The notes under the pieces: model-generated
What the model saw: only the letters and a program-made list of their open reading frames with translations
Database searches by the model: none
What the model was told of the DNA's origin: nothing
In this document: piece by piece, positions 10,438 through 21,800 of the stretch
Numbering within the stretch: the first letter of the stretch is position 1
Layout: every line of letters starts with the position of its first letter
NCBI GenBank assembly: GCA_036936605.1
Contig: JAUPFV010000002.1
Span: forward strand, 197,121,273-197,185,272
Direction: 5' to 3'
DNA: 64,000 bases
From: Limnanthes douglasii subsp. nivea
Lineage: Eukaryota > Streptophyta > Magnoliopsida > Brassicales > Limnanthaceae
Translations under genes and position numbers: made by a program

Positions 10438-11820
10438 CATGTCGGCTCCAGAGACAGTTGGTACGTCTCTCATTCTAGTGAGTGAAGTCGTACGAGAAAG
10501 TTCAAGTAACCCAAGAGATTCGATTCTGTCGCAAACTCAGTTGGAAGAGCATAATCAACGATTGCGAGCAGAAATCGTGGAACTTCGGGCCGATATGTAA
10601 ACGTTGACTGGGGCAGTTGGCGGTCATGCAAAGAGGATTACACCGGTTCATAAGCGACGATCCAAGGTTTACATTGAGACATGAGTTGAGACAGGAGTTC
10701 AGACAGGGGGGATGGCGACATGGATTTCACCAGACCTTATGGTCCAGATCAAAGTTATGAGTTGAGACGTCATTATTTATCTTATACGACTAGTGAGAGT
10801 GAGGAAGATCTAACTCTTCACAAGGAAGTATTAGGCGCATGCGTCACTCAAGGTCCCAACGGGAGACAGATTCCAAGAGAAGATCGAAAAGGGTGCTAGA
10901 GCCACATAATTCATGCAAGACCCATGGTAACTCATCTACAATAGCTGGGGTTGAGCCAACGAAGAATAATCCTTTGAATTGACAAATCCCCTAGGATCCC
11001 AGATTGTTTTACCTTATGGGGCATTAGCAATATGGCAACCCACCGGCCTCAGATCCCCATACAATTTTTCGAGCTAATGGACCACAAGTTGGAACGTATC
11101 CTACATGACCACATGTTGGTACTATGGGACAATACCTAGTGGTTTATCAGCAGGCCGCTCCAATGCAGGCTTCGATTTATGCAAACTAATCGCTGACGCT
11201 CAACATAAACTCGCTATTCCAAGTGGATCCATATCCGGTTCTATACGATTGTTTGAATAATGCCTTGTATGGTCAGGGATACAACATGAAAATATCCAAT
11301 TTGATCTTGGAAATCATAGCGGTTGAGCTACCACGGAGGTTCAATATCCACAAAGTAGAAAAGTATGATGGTAGTATGTGATCAAGAACATCATATCGAG
11401 TAGTTCACTAACGTGATGATGGGTTTCTTGGAGGTTGACCGACTACGGTATAAGACCTTTTTAATGATTTTTATAGGGAACGCCCTAACCTCGTTCAATC
11501 AATTGACTGTGAGGTCTATCTCAAAATTTGACCATTATCTGAAACCTTGGTAGACATCAATTCATGGATAACAAAGTGACGAAAGGTCACACAAACCATA
11601 TAGTTCACTTTAAATAGCTAAACAAGGGGAGTTTAAGATATTACGCTAAGTGCATTGTGCACACCGAAAATAGTCTTTCTAAATGTCCTGAAGATGTGTC
11701 CATTGCTTCGTATAGGAAGGGAATCTTACCGAGGACTATTTTTTCTGAAGAAGTCATGAAGAAAAATATTCTGACTTTTGAGGCATAGCTGGCACAGGTA
11801 GATTCACAAATCCGAAATTA
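10438..11820 (+). pseudogene. Gypsy-E gag relic
   Basis: Translated in pieces, it gives a coiled-coil-like N-terminus (QLEEHNQRLRAEIVELRADM, then a stop), a retrotransposon gag core (VEKYDGS; RYKTFLMIFIGNALTSFNQL) and the late-gag block SKCPEDVSIASYRKGILPR followed by LAQVDSQIRN. Many stops and frameshifts break it. It is cut at its 3' end by the 155 bp triplication. Confidence 0.75.
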
Positions 11821-12285
11821 TTTTTAGACTGTGCGTCTTCGTGTGATTCTAGATGATACGCCTAGACAGAACTTATTGCTTGTTGCTCCGATTCTTGTTA
11901 ATACGTTGACATCATATAGGTTTCTTCATGTGGGACAAGAGATGCACGTTGCTTATCCACTCCATTTCCTTCTTATTTTTAGACTGTGCGTCTTCGTGTG
12001 ATTCTAGATGATACGCCTAGACAGAACTTATTGCTTGTTGCTCCGATTCTTGTTAATACGTTGACATCATATAGGTTTCTTCATGTGGGACAAGAGATGC
12101 ACGTTGCTTATCCACTCCATTTCCTTCTTATTTTTAGACTGTGCGTCTTCGTGTGATTCTAGATGATACGCCTAGACAGAACTTATTGCTTGTTGCTCCG
12201 ATTCTTGTTAATACGTTGACATCATATAGGTTTCTTCATGTGGGACAAGAGATGCACGTTGCTTATCCACTCCATTTCCTTCTGA
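11821..12285. repeat. Three near-perfect tandem copies of a 155 bp unit
   Basis: Copies start at 11821, 11976 and 12131 with TTTTTAGACTGTGCGTCTTC. By eye they are identical except at the last base or two of the third. The unit lies inside the otherwise heavily decayed Gypsy-E gag region, so the duplication must be much younger than the element. Confidence 0.97.
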
Positions 12286-12553
12286 TTACACCGACTCCGA
12301 CTCGTTTGAGTCAATGCCCCAATTAAATGCCGACATAGTCCATTCAAACTCAAAATGGATGGTCAGGTAGAAGCAAGATGGCTACCATTTACCAATGTTA
12401 TGTTTAGACATCCTTCGTAATTGACGAGGCAAGGGAGGATCGACGCAACAACTTTTGTTAGTTTCATAGCGATATTATATACTGAACAAGGATTGTATTG
12501 TTTAAAGAGAGAATATTAAAAGTTTAATCGACGACGTGAAATTATTGTAGTAC

Positions 12554-13213
12554 GTGAGAATCAACGGTTTGAGAGCTCAAAGGAACGCCAATAATGGGGT
12601 TAGAACAGCCAAGGTAGACGGTTTGGGGACTCTGGTAATTATCCCAAAACAAGAAATCCACAACATGATTACCATCAGCCGTGATGCGACCCTGTATGAT
12701 TTAATAAATGAGTATTTAGATCTTGACTCGAATGATTATGAGATTGGCGTCATATTGGGTGGAGAGTATCTCGATTCTGATCTTAATAGACAAGTTGTCA
12801 AAACTATTATAAGTCGAGTTGATTTTAGTATAGCTCTTGGGGTTCCAACTATCGCTGAAGGTGGTACTGTTTTTGGAACCACAGATTTGTCTAGAACTAA
12901 ACATGAAAGAAGAATGAAGGAACAATTTCAAAAAAGAATATCATCGCACCTGAACCGAGCTCTATATCTCTCAATCGTGTTTAAAGATAATAACCTCCAG
13001 GGCATTGCATGCCTGCATGAGGACACTGTCCATATTAGAGCGCTGATTGCAGAGGACAAAATTAGGGGGGTTATGATAGACGATGGCAGTTTGGCCAATA
13101 TTTTGTTCAGAAGTACGTATAACCGAATGAGATGTCCTCAGACTTTGAGACGTTCAGACAAAACGGTTGTTGGCTTTACCGTGGTTAGTTATGGGAGAGT
13201 TTGGAATGGATGT
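12554..13213 (+). pseudogene. Gypsy-E late gag and protease relic
   Basis: It contains the linker EYLDLDSN, a block with PTIAEGGTVFG, and the aspartic protease core VMIDDGSLANILF preceded by GIACLHEDTVHI, the order seen in Gypsy-B and C. The usual D(T/S)GSSAN is DDGSLAN. The frame runs to 13213 and is broken there by the Gypsy-C LTR, so the rest of the protease is missing. Confidence 0.8.
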
Positions 13214-13535
13214 TGATAATGATATAGATTATTATGGACTTAAAACAATTAGAGAAATAAGTTGTTGTAAGTATCATTATAAAGTTATTGGGATGATTTT
13301 CATGTTAAATATAAATGTAAGGGCCTAAAGTATAATTTTCCCAACTGTGTAACTGTTTTTGTTAATCGCCTAACTGTTCTATAAATAGGAATAAAGCTTA
13401 TGAAATAAGGGGACATTCATAATTGGAACTAATTTTTATTAATTATTTCTCTCTTTACAACTAAATCATTCCTTTTTTTCTATAAAATTATTGATATTGT
13501 TTGATTATCATATTGAAAATATCTTACAGTTAACA
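13214..13535 (+). repeat. 5' LTR of Gypsy-C
   Basis: It starts TGATAATG and ends AGTTAACA, about 322 bp. CTATAAATAGG near 13379 is a likely TATA box. Directly inside lies TTGACGACCACGGTGGGAG, a plausible primer-binding region; the tRNA is not identified. The first 95 bp match 45482-45575. Confidence 0.8.
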
Positions 13536-13647
13536 TTGACGACCACGGTGGGAGAAAACAAGGTACCTAGATTAAAAATCTAAAACCAAAAATTACAAAG
13601 TTCATAGTTAGTGATATTGATCATAATAGAACCGGATAAAACAAGAA

Positions 13648-14585
13648 TGGATCCTACAGTTCATGAAGAAATTGAGGTGCTTAAATTAGATGTGCACAAA
13701 GAAGAAAATTCGAGGTAATAGTCAAGTTTCAGAGCAACATGATTAGTTTGATATTGACAATTGAATGAATTAGTTATTAGAAAAGATAATTATTCTAAAT
13801 GATGAGTATGTTCGAAGAGACCAACAAATTCAATCATGTAGATTGAAAGTCGAAGTACGGTCAATTGAGGAGAAAGATGAATTGGGAAATCAATTTGATG
13901 AGTCTTACACAACTCATCGAATTTGAAGTGACTGTAAGAAAGCGCATTTTCAATCAGATAGAGAACATTGCTCTTCACATAAAGAAAATAAGGATAAGAA
14001 TCGATATATGTCATCCAGTGATAGAGAATTTTCAAGCTCAAATTTTGAGGATTGTTTAAACAAAGGAGATACCAAAATTCTTCAATGGGAGATGAAAGTC
14101 AGCATCGAAAATCCCACAATGAGTATAAATCAAAGAAGGATAGTATACCTCAAAATGTGAGGGACAACTTATGGTACGAGTTGTATGCAGTTATGGGAAC
14201 CAAGTGAGATGATCAGTATATTCAAGGAGTAGATTGGAGGAATTATCTTTTGTCTGCTGAAATAAGTTCAATACCTTTTCCTTGGAGCTTTAATATTTTG
14301 AAGGTAGAAAAGTTTGATGGAACACAAGATCGAGATGATCACACTAAATAGTTCAAATACTATACGATGAATTTCGAGGATGACGATAGGCTGGTATGCA
14401 TAACATTTTCTCAGACTTTTAAGGGCACTAATTTAAATTGGTATACTAAAATTCCGAGGGGATCTATAAACAACTTTAGGATTATTTATATTTCTTTCCA
14501 AAAATAATTTATGGGAATCAAGGAAATGCGTGCCAATGACGATACAATCATACAAACAGGAAGTAGGGGAAACATTAAAACAGTA
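13648..14585 (+). pseudogene. Gypsy-C gag, first part
   Basis: It begins at ATG 13648 (MDPTVHEEIEVLKLDVHKEE) and passes through a coiled-coil-like stretch to the gag core (VEKFDGTQDRDDH, then TFSQTFKGTNLNWYTKIP). Several stops and frameshifts are present. The reading is interrupted by Gypsy-B at 14591 and resumes at 23519-24003. Confidence 0.8.
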
Positions 14586-14590
14586 TACTA
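14586..14590. repeat. Target-site duplication of Gypsy-B (left)
   Basis: TACTA, matched by TACTA at 23519-23523, flanks the two LTR ends exactly. Confidence 0.93.
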
Positions 14591-14997
14591 TGGTGAGGTT
14601 AATTTTTGTCTGAGGGTAATTTAGAAATTTGTTTCGGAGTTTATGAAGGTTGGAATGTGTTTAATGTTTTGAATAGAGAGTAGAGGGAGAATTAAGCATC
14701 CTGGCTGCAGTTAATTTTCATTACCCATATTTAATGCAAGTGGTTGGGTATTTATACCCTTACATCTGGGCTTTATGGGTTTTCAGGTCATGTTTAATGG
14801 ACCCGGGTCATGTTTAAAGACCCATGAGCTCTTAGTAGGAGAGCAAGCAGCTTAGTCAAGAAGTGTTTAGGTTTTTTAGTACTTTTGTCATAGTTCGAAC
14901 AGTCCAATGGGCTAAGTGTTCGAAGTGGTCTGTCCGGTCCGGTGGCCTTGGTCCGATCTGTCCCTCTCCGGAGAGGAAGCAGTTTTCGGACTCATCA
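14591..14997 (-). repeat. 3' LTR of Gypsy-B
   Basis: On + it reads TGGTGAGG ... GGACTCATCA; in element orientation it starts TGATGAGTCC. The adjacent internal bases 14998-15011 read AAAAAAGGGGCTCC on the minus strand, a good polypurine tract. Confidence 0.95.
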
Positions 14998-15334
14998 GGA
15001 GCCCCTTTTTTAGGTGCTTGTTCAAATGCCTTTGTCAAAAACCTGAAAAACAGTCCGATGTTCAAGGGCAGTTTTAACCCAGACAGGTCTGTCCGTGTTG
15101 TGGTTTTATCCGGACTGACAAAGCTTCGTAAATCCAAACGGTTTTTTGCCAGAGTCTATGGGACACGTGTTACTTTTTGGTTGGTTTTTTCAGCCGTTTT
15201 TTCACCTTGAATCTCGCACCCACCTTCTTCGAAAAGTAACCTCTTTATTAAAGAGGGTGACATCAGCGCCGTCTTTTAATCATTACCAATCTTTTTGAAT
15301 TCTCCTAGGAATCAAACTCCTTTTTCAGATTCAC

Positions 15335-15342
15335 TATAAATT
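15335..15342 (+). promoter_or_regulatory. TATA box of the Gypsy-B antisense gene
   Basis: TATAAATT, 104 bp before the ATG at 15439, within a pyrimidine-rich leader. It is located like the boxes of Gypsy-A and C. Confidence 0.6.
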
Positions 15343-15438
15343 GAAATACTTTCTACTATTTCACCATCACTCTCATTTTTACTCTGCAAATTCTTAAAGC
15401 TTTTTTCTCCCCAAAACAAATTTTTACCCAGTTTGTTT

Positions 15439-18405
15439 ATGTTCACGGCTCGGAACGCTTTGGTCAAAGGCGGGTGGCTCAATCTCTCTGAACTTGAAAA
15501 AGCGCAAAAGGTCGAAAGGTAAAGGTGTATTGCGGTATGTTTACCCACCTCCCCTATTGACAAACCAGTGACTGCTGCCACAGAGTCAGACCAGGGCTCT
15601 TCTTCTTCAAAAGGTATCAAACCGAAAAGGCTATTTCAAACCAATCTCTCACCCATCGTCTTCGGTTCCTCGGTTCAAGAATCAAAACCTGCTGTTGAGC
15701 CAGGTGTAACTGTTACTAGCTTTAAAAAACCCTCCCCCTTCTTATCTATGGGGTCAGACGCTGAAACCTCCCCTCAAAAATTAGTTGACCGGAGAAAAGG
15801 CCGGCTGGTTAAGGGTCAAGCTTCTAAGAGCATTCCTTCAAAATCGGGTGCTAAGGACGGCAGCACTGGGTCAGAAGTGCCCATCAGAGCTCCCAAGGAC
15901 AGGTTGTCCGGTCCGGAGGGTAGTGGCTCAAGCCTTCGAAGAGAAACATCTGCATCAGAGCCCCGACCGGAGGCCAGAAACCAAGAAAATACTAAAGCTC
16001 AGTAGTCCGGAGACCAAGCTGAGCCAAATCTAAACCTTCCCCTTGCCACTACTACTGAAAACCCCTCATCAATCATGGAGGAAGTAATGGAGGACTCTAT
16101 CGAAGAAGCTCCATTCGAGTCTGAGCCTTCCGGACAGACTAGTAGTGCTGTTGCTGCCAAAAAACATAAAGGCAAGGAGAAGTTGTGCTTGAGGCATCCG
16201 GATCTGCCGGAGAGTCTTGAAGGAAGGGTGGGGCCTTGTTTTCACAAGGTCAATGTCAAGTACCTCATCGCTCTGCAAAAGATCAACTACGTATTCATCC
16301 ACACAGCTGAACTGGGTCGGATGCATACGAAGTGGGGAATTCCGGAGAACGTGAAGATAAGGATCCCTATAAATCCTGAAACTCCCATGGATTGCAAATT
16401 GAGCGAGATAATCATCTTCACAGAGCTGTTTAATTGGGGACTCAGATTCCCGTTGGACCCAGAAATTGTCAGATACTTTCATCTGATAAAGCTCTGTCTG
16501 AGCCAGCTGTGCCCCAATGTTTGGTACACCCTCATGGCCTGCATTATGGCTTCTAGACTCTCCGGGATCCCTCTACCAATGGAGGAGTTTGCTGCTGTGG
16601 CCAACCTTTGCAGAAACCACCACATCCCCTTCTACCACTTCAATATGGGGGATAACTTTAAAGCTGTTGATGACCTGCTAGAGTCGGAGAGGAATTGGAG
16701 GACTCAATTCCTGTTCGTGAGTGGTGCTTGGGAGAACGTGAAGAAGATCAAGGCTGGAGTCAACCCAAGTCTCCTCACCAGCAGATGGAGGAGTGATCGT
16801 AAGTCTCATATTTCACATTCTTGTCTCTCTCTCTTTTTTATAATCAAGTTTGTTTAACTAATTGGTCTTATCTTTGCCTTAGCAGAACTTCCCAAGGACT
16901 TCAGTGACCACTTGAAAACCGGGCAGGCCACTTGCACCAAGATCAACGCTTGGGCTGCTGAGAAGTGGGGGAACCGGTTCCATGCTGCCTTTACGGGGGG
17001 AAACTTGGCAAGATCTCACCTCTGGAACACTACGGGCCGAAAGGATTTAACTTGGGAAGAGCTCACCACTCAACCCCCTCCGGATGTAGTGCTCAAGAGG
17101 ACACATGAACCGGATGGGACACTCTACTTGCCAGGCCGGGCCAAGGCCCCGAGTAAAATGAAAGGCAAAAAGAAGGGTAAAAAAGTGGTGGGTGGAGCTA
17201 ACCCTACTGAGGTGGAGGAGGATGCTCCAACGCATTCGGAGGGGCTAGCCCCCAGCCAAATTGATGATGCTCTCTTGAAAGTGGTAGAGCAGGAGAGTGT
17301 TAGGCAAGAGGTTCACTCCCCAAATCCTCCAAGGGCTTCCAAAAGAGACCGTAAACGGGAAGCTGAAGGCAAAGACAGGGAGGCCAAGAAGAAAAAGACT
17401 TCTAAGGGTGAAGAACTTTCTCTCCCACCTCCGGAGTCTATCAACCAAGCTGACCCCACTGATCCAACACAAGCAGAGGAGATACCTGGTGATTTCCAAA
17501 CCGATGAGGTCGAAGGGTGAGGTCTTAGCATCGATGGGGTAGACATCACTGGTCTTGGTGGGCTTGGCGAGTACTTTATCAATCTCCCCAGAGATGATTT
17601 TACTGGGCCTTATCTCCCTCCGAGCACTTCAAACACAGTCACTTTTAATGGTAAGACCTTTACTATTTCAAGTGAAAGGGATGTTATAGCTCACTCTTTA
17701 TTAAGCAATGTTCAGCCGGTGCTTGCGTTGGAAAAGCAAGTTTGAAGTCAGGCAGATCTTATCAAAGACCTCAAGTCTGACAAAGAGAGGCTGTCCGAGG
17801 ACCTCCTTACTGCCACTTCAAATGCTGCCATTTTAAAGGGAGAAAACGAAGAGCTGAAGAACAGCCAAAAGGTGAGTACCACAAAAGTTGCCACTCTAGA
17901 AGACACTATCAGGGAGCTCCGGGAGAAGTTGTCCGGACTGGAGAAAGATCTCAACTCCTCAAAAGAGGAGACCAAGGCCAAGGACCAAATTATCGACAAC
18001 TTGACCAGCGACAAGATTGCGCTTGAGAACACAATGTCCAAGGCTGCAGAGGAGAAAGCTAATCTGTTAAGGGAGCAGGAGGCCAAAATTCAAGACAAGA
18101 TCAACGCTCATGCCAACAATGTGATCGATACTCAAGAGCAAATGTATGCCAAGGTAAAATCAGACATGGTCCTGCTCTTTCATGAGAAGTTCCCGAAGAG
18201 GAACCTTGGGGATTTATGGCTTCACGTAGAGCCTGGAGACCTCCCATATCACACAATGACCGAAGGCGACAGGTATGGCTACTCCAGTGTATCCTCATCT
18301 GATGACGAAGGAAACACCAGGGAGAGCCCAAACGAAGAGAAAGATGATCCTAAGGGGAAGAAGAAGATAGATGAAGCTGAGCCATCCTCAAAGGCTCAGC
18401 CTTAA
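15439..18405 (+). pseudogene. Gypsy-B antisense gene (two exons, about 959 codons)
   Basis: Exon 1 runs 15439-16798 and exon 2 16886-18405. The 87 bp intron begins GTAAGT and ends at a tandem TTAGCAG acceptor; use of the first AG adds one codon. The splice is phase 1, at the same protein position as in Gypsy-A. The product has a basic, Ser/Pro-rich N-terminus, then the conserved domain (NWGLRFPLDP, SQLCPN, SRLSGIPL, FVSGAWEN), EKWGNRFHAAF with SHLWN, two lysine-rich stretches (KGKKKGKK; KRDRKREA), a long coiled coil (about 17750-18130) and an acidic tail. In-frame stops lie at 15520 (TAA), 16003 (TAG), 17518 (TGA) and 17743 (TGA), all single-base events, with no frameshift. Function is unknown. 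Confidence 0.85.
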
Positions 18406-18443
18406 ATTATGAATTACTTTTTACTTTTCATGTTATCTAAACT

Positions 18444-18552
18444 AAAGTCCTTGGAAGGCCAAGGCACTCTTTTTGTAAGTGTGTCTGGTATCTGACCGGC
18501 TAGATCTTTTACTCTTCTTAACAATTTGAAAGTCCTTGGAAGGCCAAGGCAC
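18444..18552. terminator. Repeated hairpin between convergent genes of Gypsy-B
   Basis: A 24 bp word, AAAGTCCTTGGAAGGCCAAG followed by GCAC, occurs at 18444-18467 and 18529-18552. Each contains the inverted repeat CCTTGG-AAGG-CCAAGG. It lies just past the stop of the antisense gene and before the end of pol on the other strand. A role in 3' end formation is a guess from position. Confidence 0.45.
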
Positions 18553-18798
18553 TTAAGTTATTTCAATGAATATCCTTGATTTGCACAATTCTCACATTCT
18601 TTCATAGTCTGTTTCAATTTTGGTGGCTAGTGTTTAAATAACCCTTAGTTATTTCATAGTGAGAGTGTTTAAATTCTCCGATGACAAATGTTTAAGTGGT
18701 CATCACTCTTTTATTTCAATCCGGATGGTGTGACAAAAGACAAAGTAAGAACACTTCGGAATTTTTTTTAAGAAGGCATCAAATTTCATTAAAAACCT

Positions 18799-18846
18799 GG
18801 ACACCTCATTAAAAACTCCCGGCGCCACCAGGGTAGAAAAGAGTAT
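18799..18846 (-). other. Conserved noncoding motif after pol (Gypsy-B copy)
   Basis: On - it reads ATACTCTTTTCTACCC, TGGTGGCGCCGGGAG, TTTTTAATGAGGTGTCC, about 50 bp after the integrase stop. It matches the block in Gypsy-A, C and D in order and spacing. Confidence 0.7.
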
Positions 18847-18897
18847 ACCCCCAACTATTTACATGGATGTTTAAACAAGTAAATATTTACACAAATG

Positions 18898-21800
18898 TTA
18901 CTCCAAATACATCCGGAGGTGCTCGATATTCCAAGGGTGGGTCAGAACTCTTCCATCTTTGTCTTCTAGCCAATAAGTTCCAGGTTTAATCCTTTCAACA
19001 ACCATATAAGGTCCTTCCCAAGTCGGGGCCAATTTTCCGAGCAACTTCTCTTTAGTGTGTAAGAAGACTTTCCTCAATACCTTGTCCCCCGGTTGGAAAT
19101 CTCTTCTTTTAACTCTAGAAGCAAATCTGCTCCTTATTAAACCCTGATAGTGTGCAGCTCTAAGGTGAGCTTTAACTCGTCTTTCTTCTATTAGGTCGAG
19201 CTGACTTCTGATTGCCACTTCGTTAGCGCATTCGGAGAAGTTGTGAACACGAAATGATGGGAGAGTTGCTTTTATGGGAGCTATTGCATCCATCCCATAG
19301 ACCAAAGCAAAGGGTGACTCCTGTGTTGCAGCCTCATGTGTTGTCCGGTAGGCCCACAAAACTTCTTGTAAATGGCTAGGCCACTTCCCAGCAGCCCCTT
19401 CCAAATTCTTCTTTAAACCGGACAGTATAGTTCTGTTAGCCACTTCAACCTGACCATTTGCTTGTGGGTGGAAAGGTGAGGAGAAACAATGTTGTATACC
19501 CCTTGAGGCACAAAAACTCTCCATTTCCCTATTGTCGAACTGTGGCCCATTATCTGTTGTTATCTTTTGTGGAACACCAAATCTGCAACAAATGTTGGAT
19601 AAAATGAATTTTATAACGGCTTTTGATGTTGTTCCTGCCAGAGGGACTGCTTCAATCCACTTCAAAAAGTAATCGATTGCAACAATTATAGTTTTGCGCC
19701 CTCCGGACGCTATAGGGAGAGGCCCCACTAAATCCAAACCCCATCGAGAAAAAGGTATAGGCTCAGAAATTGACTCTAAAGGAATGACTGGGACATGAAT
19801 TTCATTGCTGTATCTTTGGCATGGGTCGCAACTTCTTACCAGTTCTTTAGCATCCTACATGATAGATGGCCAATAGTAGCCAGCCAGTAAAACTCTCCTT
19901 GTTAGAGCCCTGAATCCACAATGAGCTGATCCCTCACCATCATGTAATTCAGAGAGGACTACTTGAGATTCATCATCCCCCAAACAACGCAGAAGAGGTT
20001 TACTGTAAGACTTTTTATACAGAATGTCTCTTAGTATGATAAAACCACGAGCCTTGTTTTTTAGTTTTCTTGCCAGTGATTTATCCGGAGGCACGCTGCC
20101 ATCGGAGAGGTATTGCAGGAGATGAAATCTCCAATCCTGAGGTTGTTTCATTTGTACTTCAAAAATTTCTTCTTCTTTACCCATATCAAGTTGAGTGGAG
20201 GGGGTCTCTAGCACATGGATCCATGGATACGACTCTGTGTATGCTATGGTTGCCAATGAATCTGCTAACTCATTTTCTGTCCGAGGTATATGTTCATAAA
20301 TAATGCTTTTAAACTTGAGTGCTTCATTTTTAAGAAGAAGTAAATACTTCACTAGCTGTTCCTTTTTAGCCTCAGATTAACCTTGGGCATGGTGGATAAG
20401 AAGCTGGGAGTCACTCAATAGCTTGACCCTCTATGCCCCACAAATAAAAGCTAACTTCAGACCGGCTATAGCTGCCTCGTATTCAGACTCATTATTGGAA
20501 GCCCTGAAAGCAAAATATATAGCCTGGTACATTTTGTCACCATATGGAGAAGTCAAGCACACTCTTGCACCACATCCCAGAGTGCTGGATCCACCATCCA
20601 TCCGGACGACCCAGACCTTTTTGTCTTTCTTCTCAGTAGTCTGCTCAGAATATCTATCAGAGTGGAATTTAACTAGAAAATTAGCCACAGCTTGGGCTTT
20701 GACTGCTGTTCGGGGAGCAAAATCTATATCGAAATCCCCCAATTCTACCGACCACTTAGTCATCCTACTTGAAATGTCTGCCTTTTGGAGAACATTATTT
20801 AAAGGAAAAGATGTTCGGACGATAATAAGATGAGACTATAAATAAGGCCTCATCTTTCTTGCAGCTATCACCAGGGCCAATGCTAATTTTTCAAGTTTCA
20901 AATAACGCCTTTCTACATATATCAGGCTTTTGCTGATGTAGTACACTGGATGGGGGTAATTATCTACTTCTCTCACCAACACAACACTGATGGCACAACT
21001 TGAAATTGCCGAATATACGAAGAGTGTCTCTCCATCAACTGGTTTAAATAAAGTTTTGGGAGAGGAAAGATGCTTCTTGATTTCGTTGAAAGCCTCATCA
21101 CACTGTGAGGTCCAGTTAAATCCCTTCGCACCCTTCAAGGTTTGAAAAAATGGGGCGCATCTGTCCGAAGACCTTGAGATAAATCTGTTTAAAGCAGCTA
21201 ACCTCCCCGTTAATCGTTGTACTTCTTTAATATTCCGAGGAGGCTCCATTTGAAATAGAGCATTAAGCTGGTCCGGATCGGGCTGTATCCCTTGCCCACT
21301 TATTATATAACCTAGGAACTTCCCGGATTGCACTCCGAACACACATTTTTCTGGATTTAACTTCAAATTCACCTTTACCAAGTTAGTAAAAGTTTCTTGG
21401 AGGTCTGCCAAGTGCAACTTCTCATCCACACTTTTCACCATCATGTCATCGATGTATACTTCCATATTCCTTCCAATCTGATCAGCAAAGGATTTGTTTA
21501 CCAATCTCTGATAAGTAGCCCCAGGATTTTTCAACCCAAACAGCATTACTTTGTAGCAATGAAGACCCCTATCGGTGACAAATGTGGTATGCTCTTGATC
21601 CTTCGGATCTACTTGGATCTGATTGTATCCAGAGAAAGCATCCATAAAGGATAGCAGCTTATTCCTAGAAGTGGAGTCTACTAGTTGGTCAATCTAGGGA
21701 ACTGGATACAGATCTTTTGGGCAAGCCCTATTGAGGTCTGTGAAGTCAATGCACATACGCCACTTGCCATTTTTCTTTTTTACCAGGACTGGATTGGCAG

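Larger units (their letters stand above)
10420..13213 (+). mobile_element. Gypsy-E, left part: outermost, oldest gypsy of the nest
   Basis: Degenerate gag and protease on + are cut at 13213 by the LTR of Gypsy-C. A region near 10420 (TTTTGGAGGTCGTATCTG) resembles the segment just inside the 5' LTR of Gypsy-D (TTTGGTGTCATCTATGGG) and may be the old primer-binding and leader region. The reverse transcriptase and integrase relics at 45576-48020 have the same orientation and decay and are its probable continuation. Confidence 0.6.
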
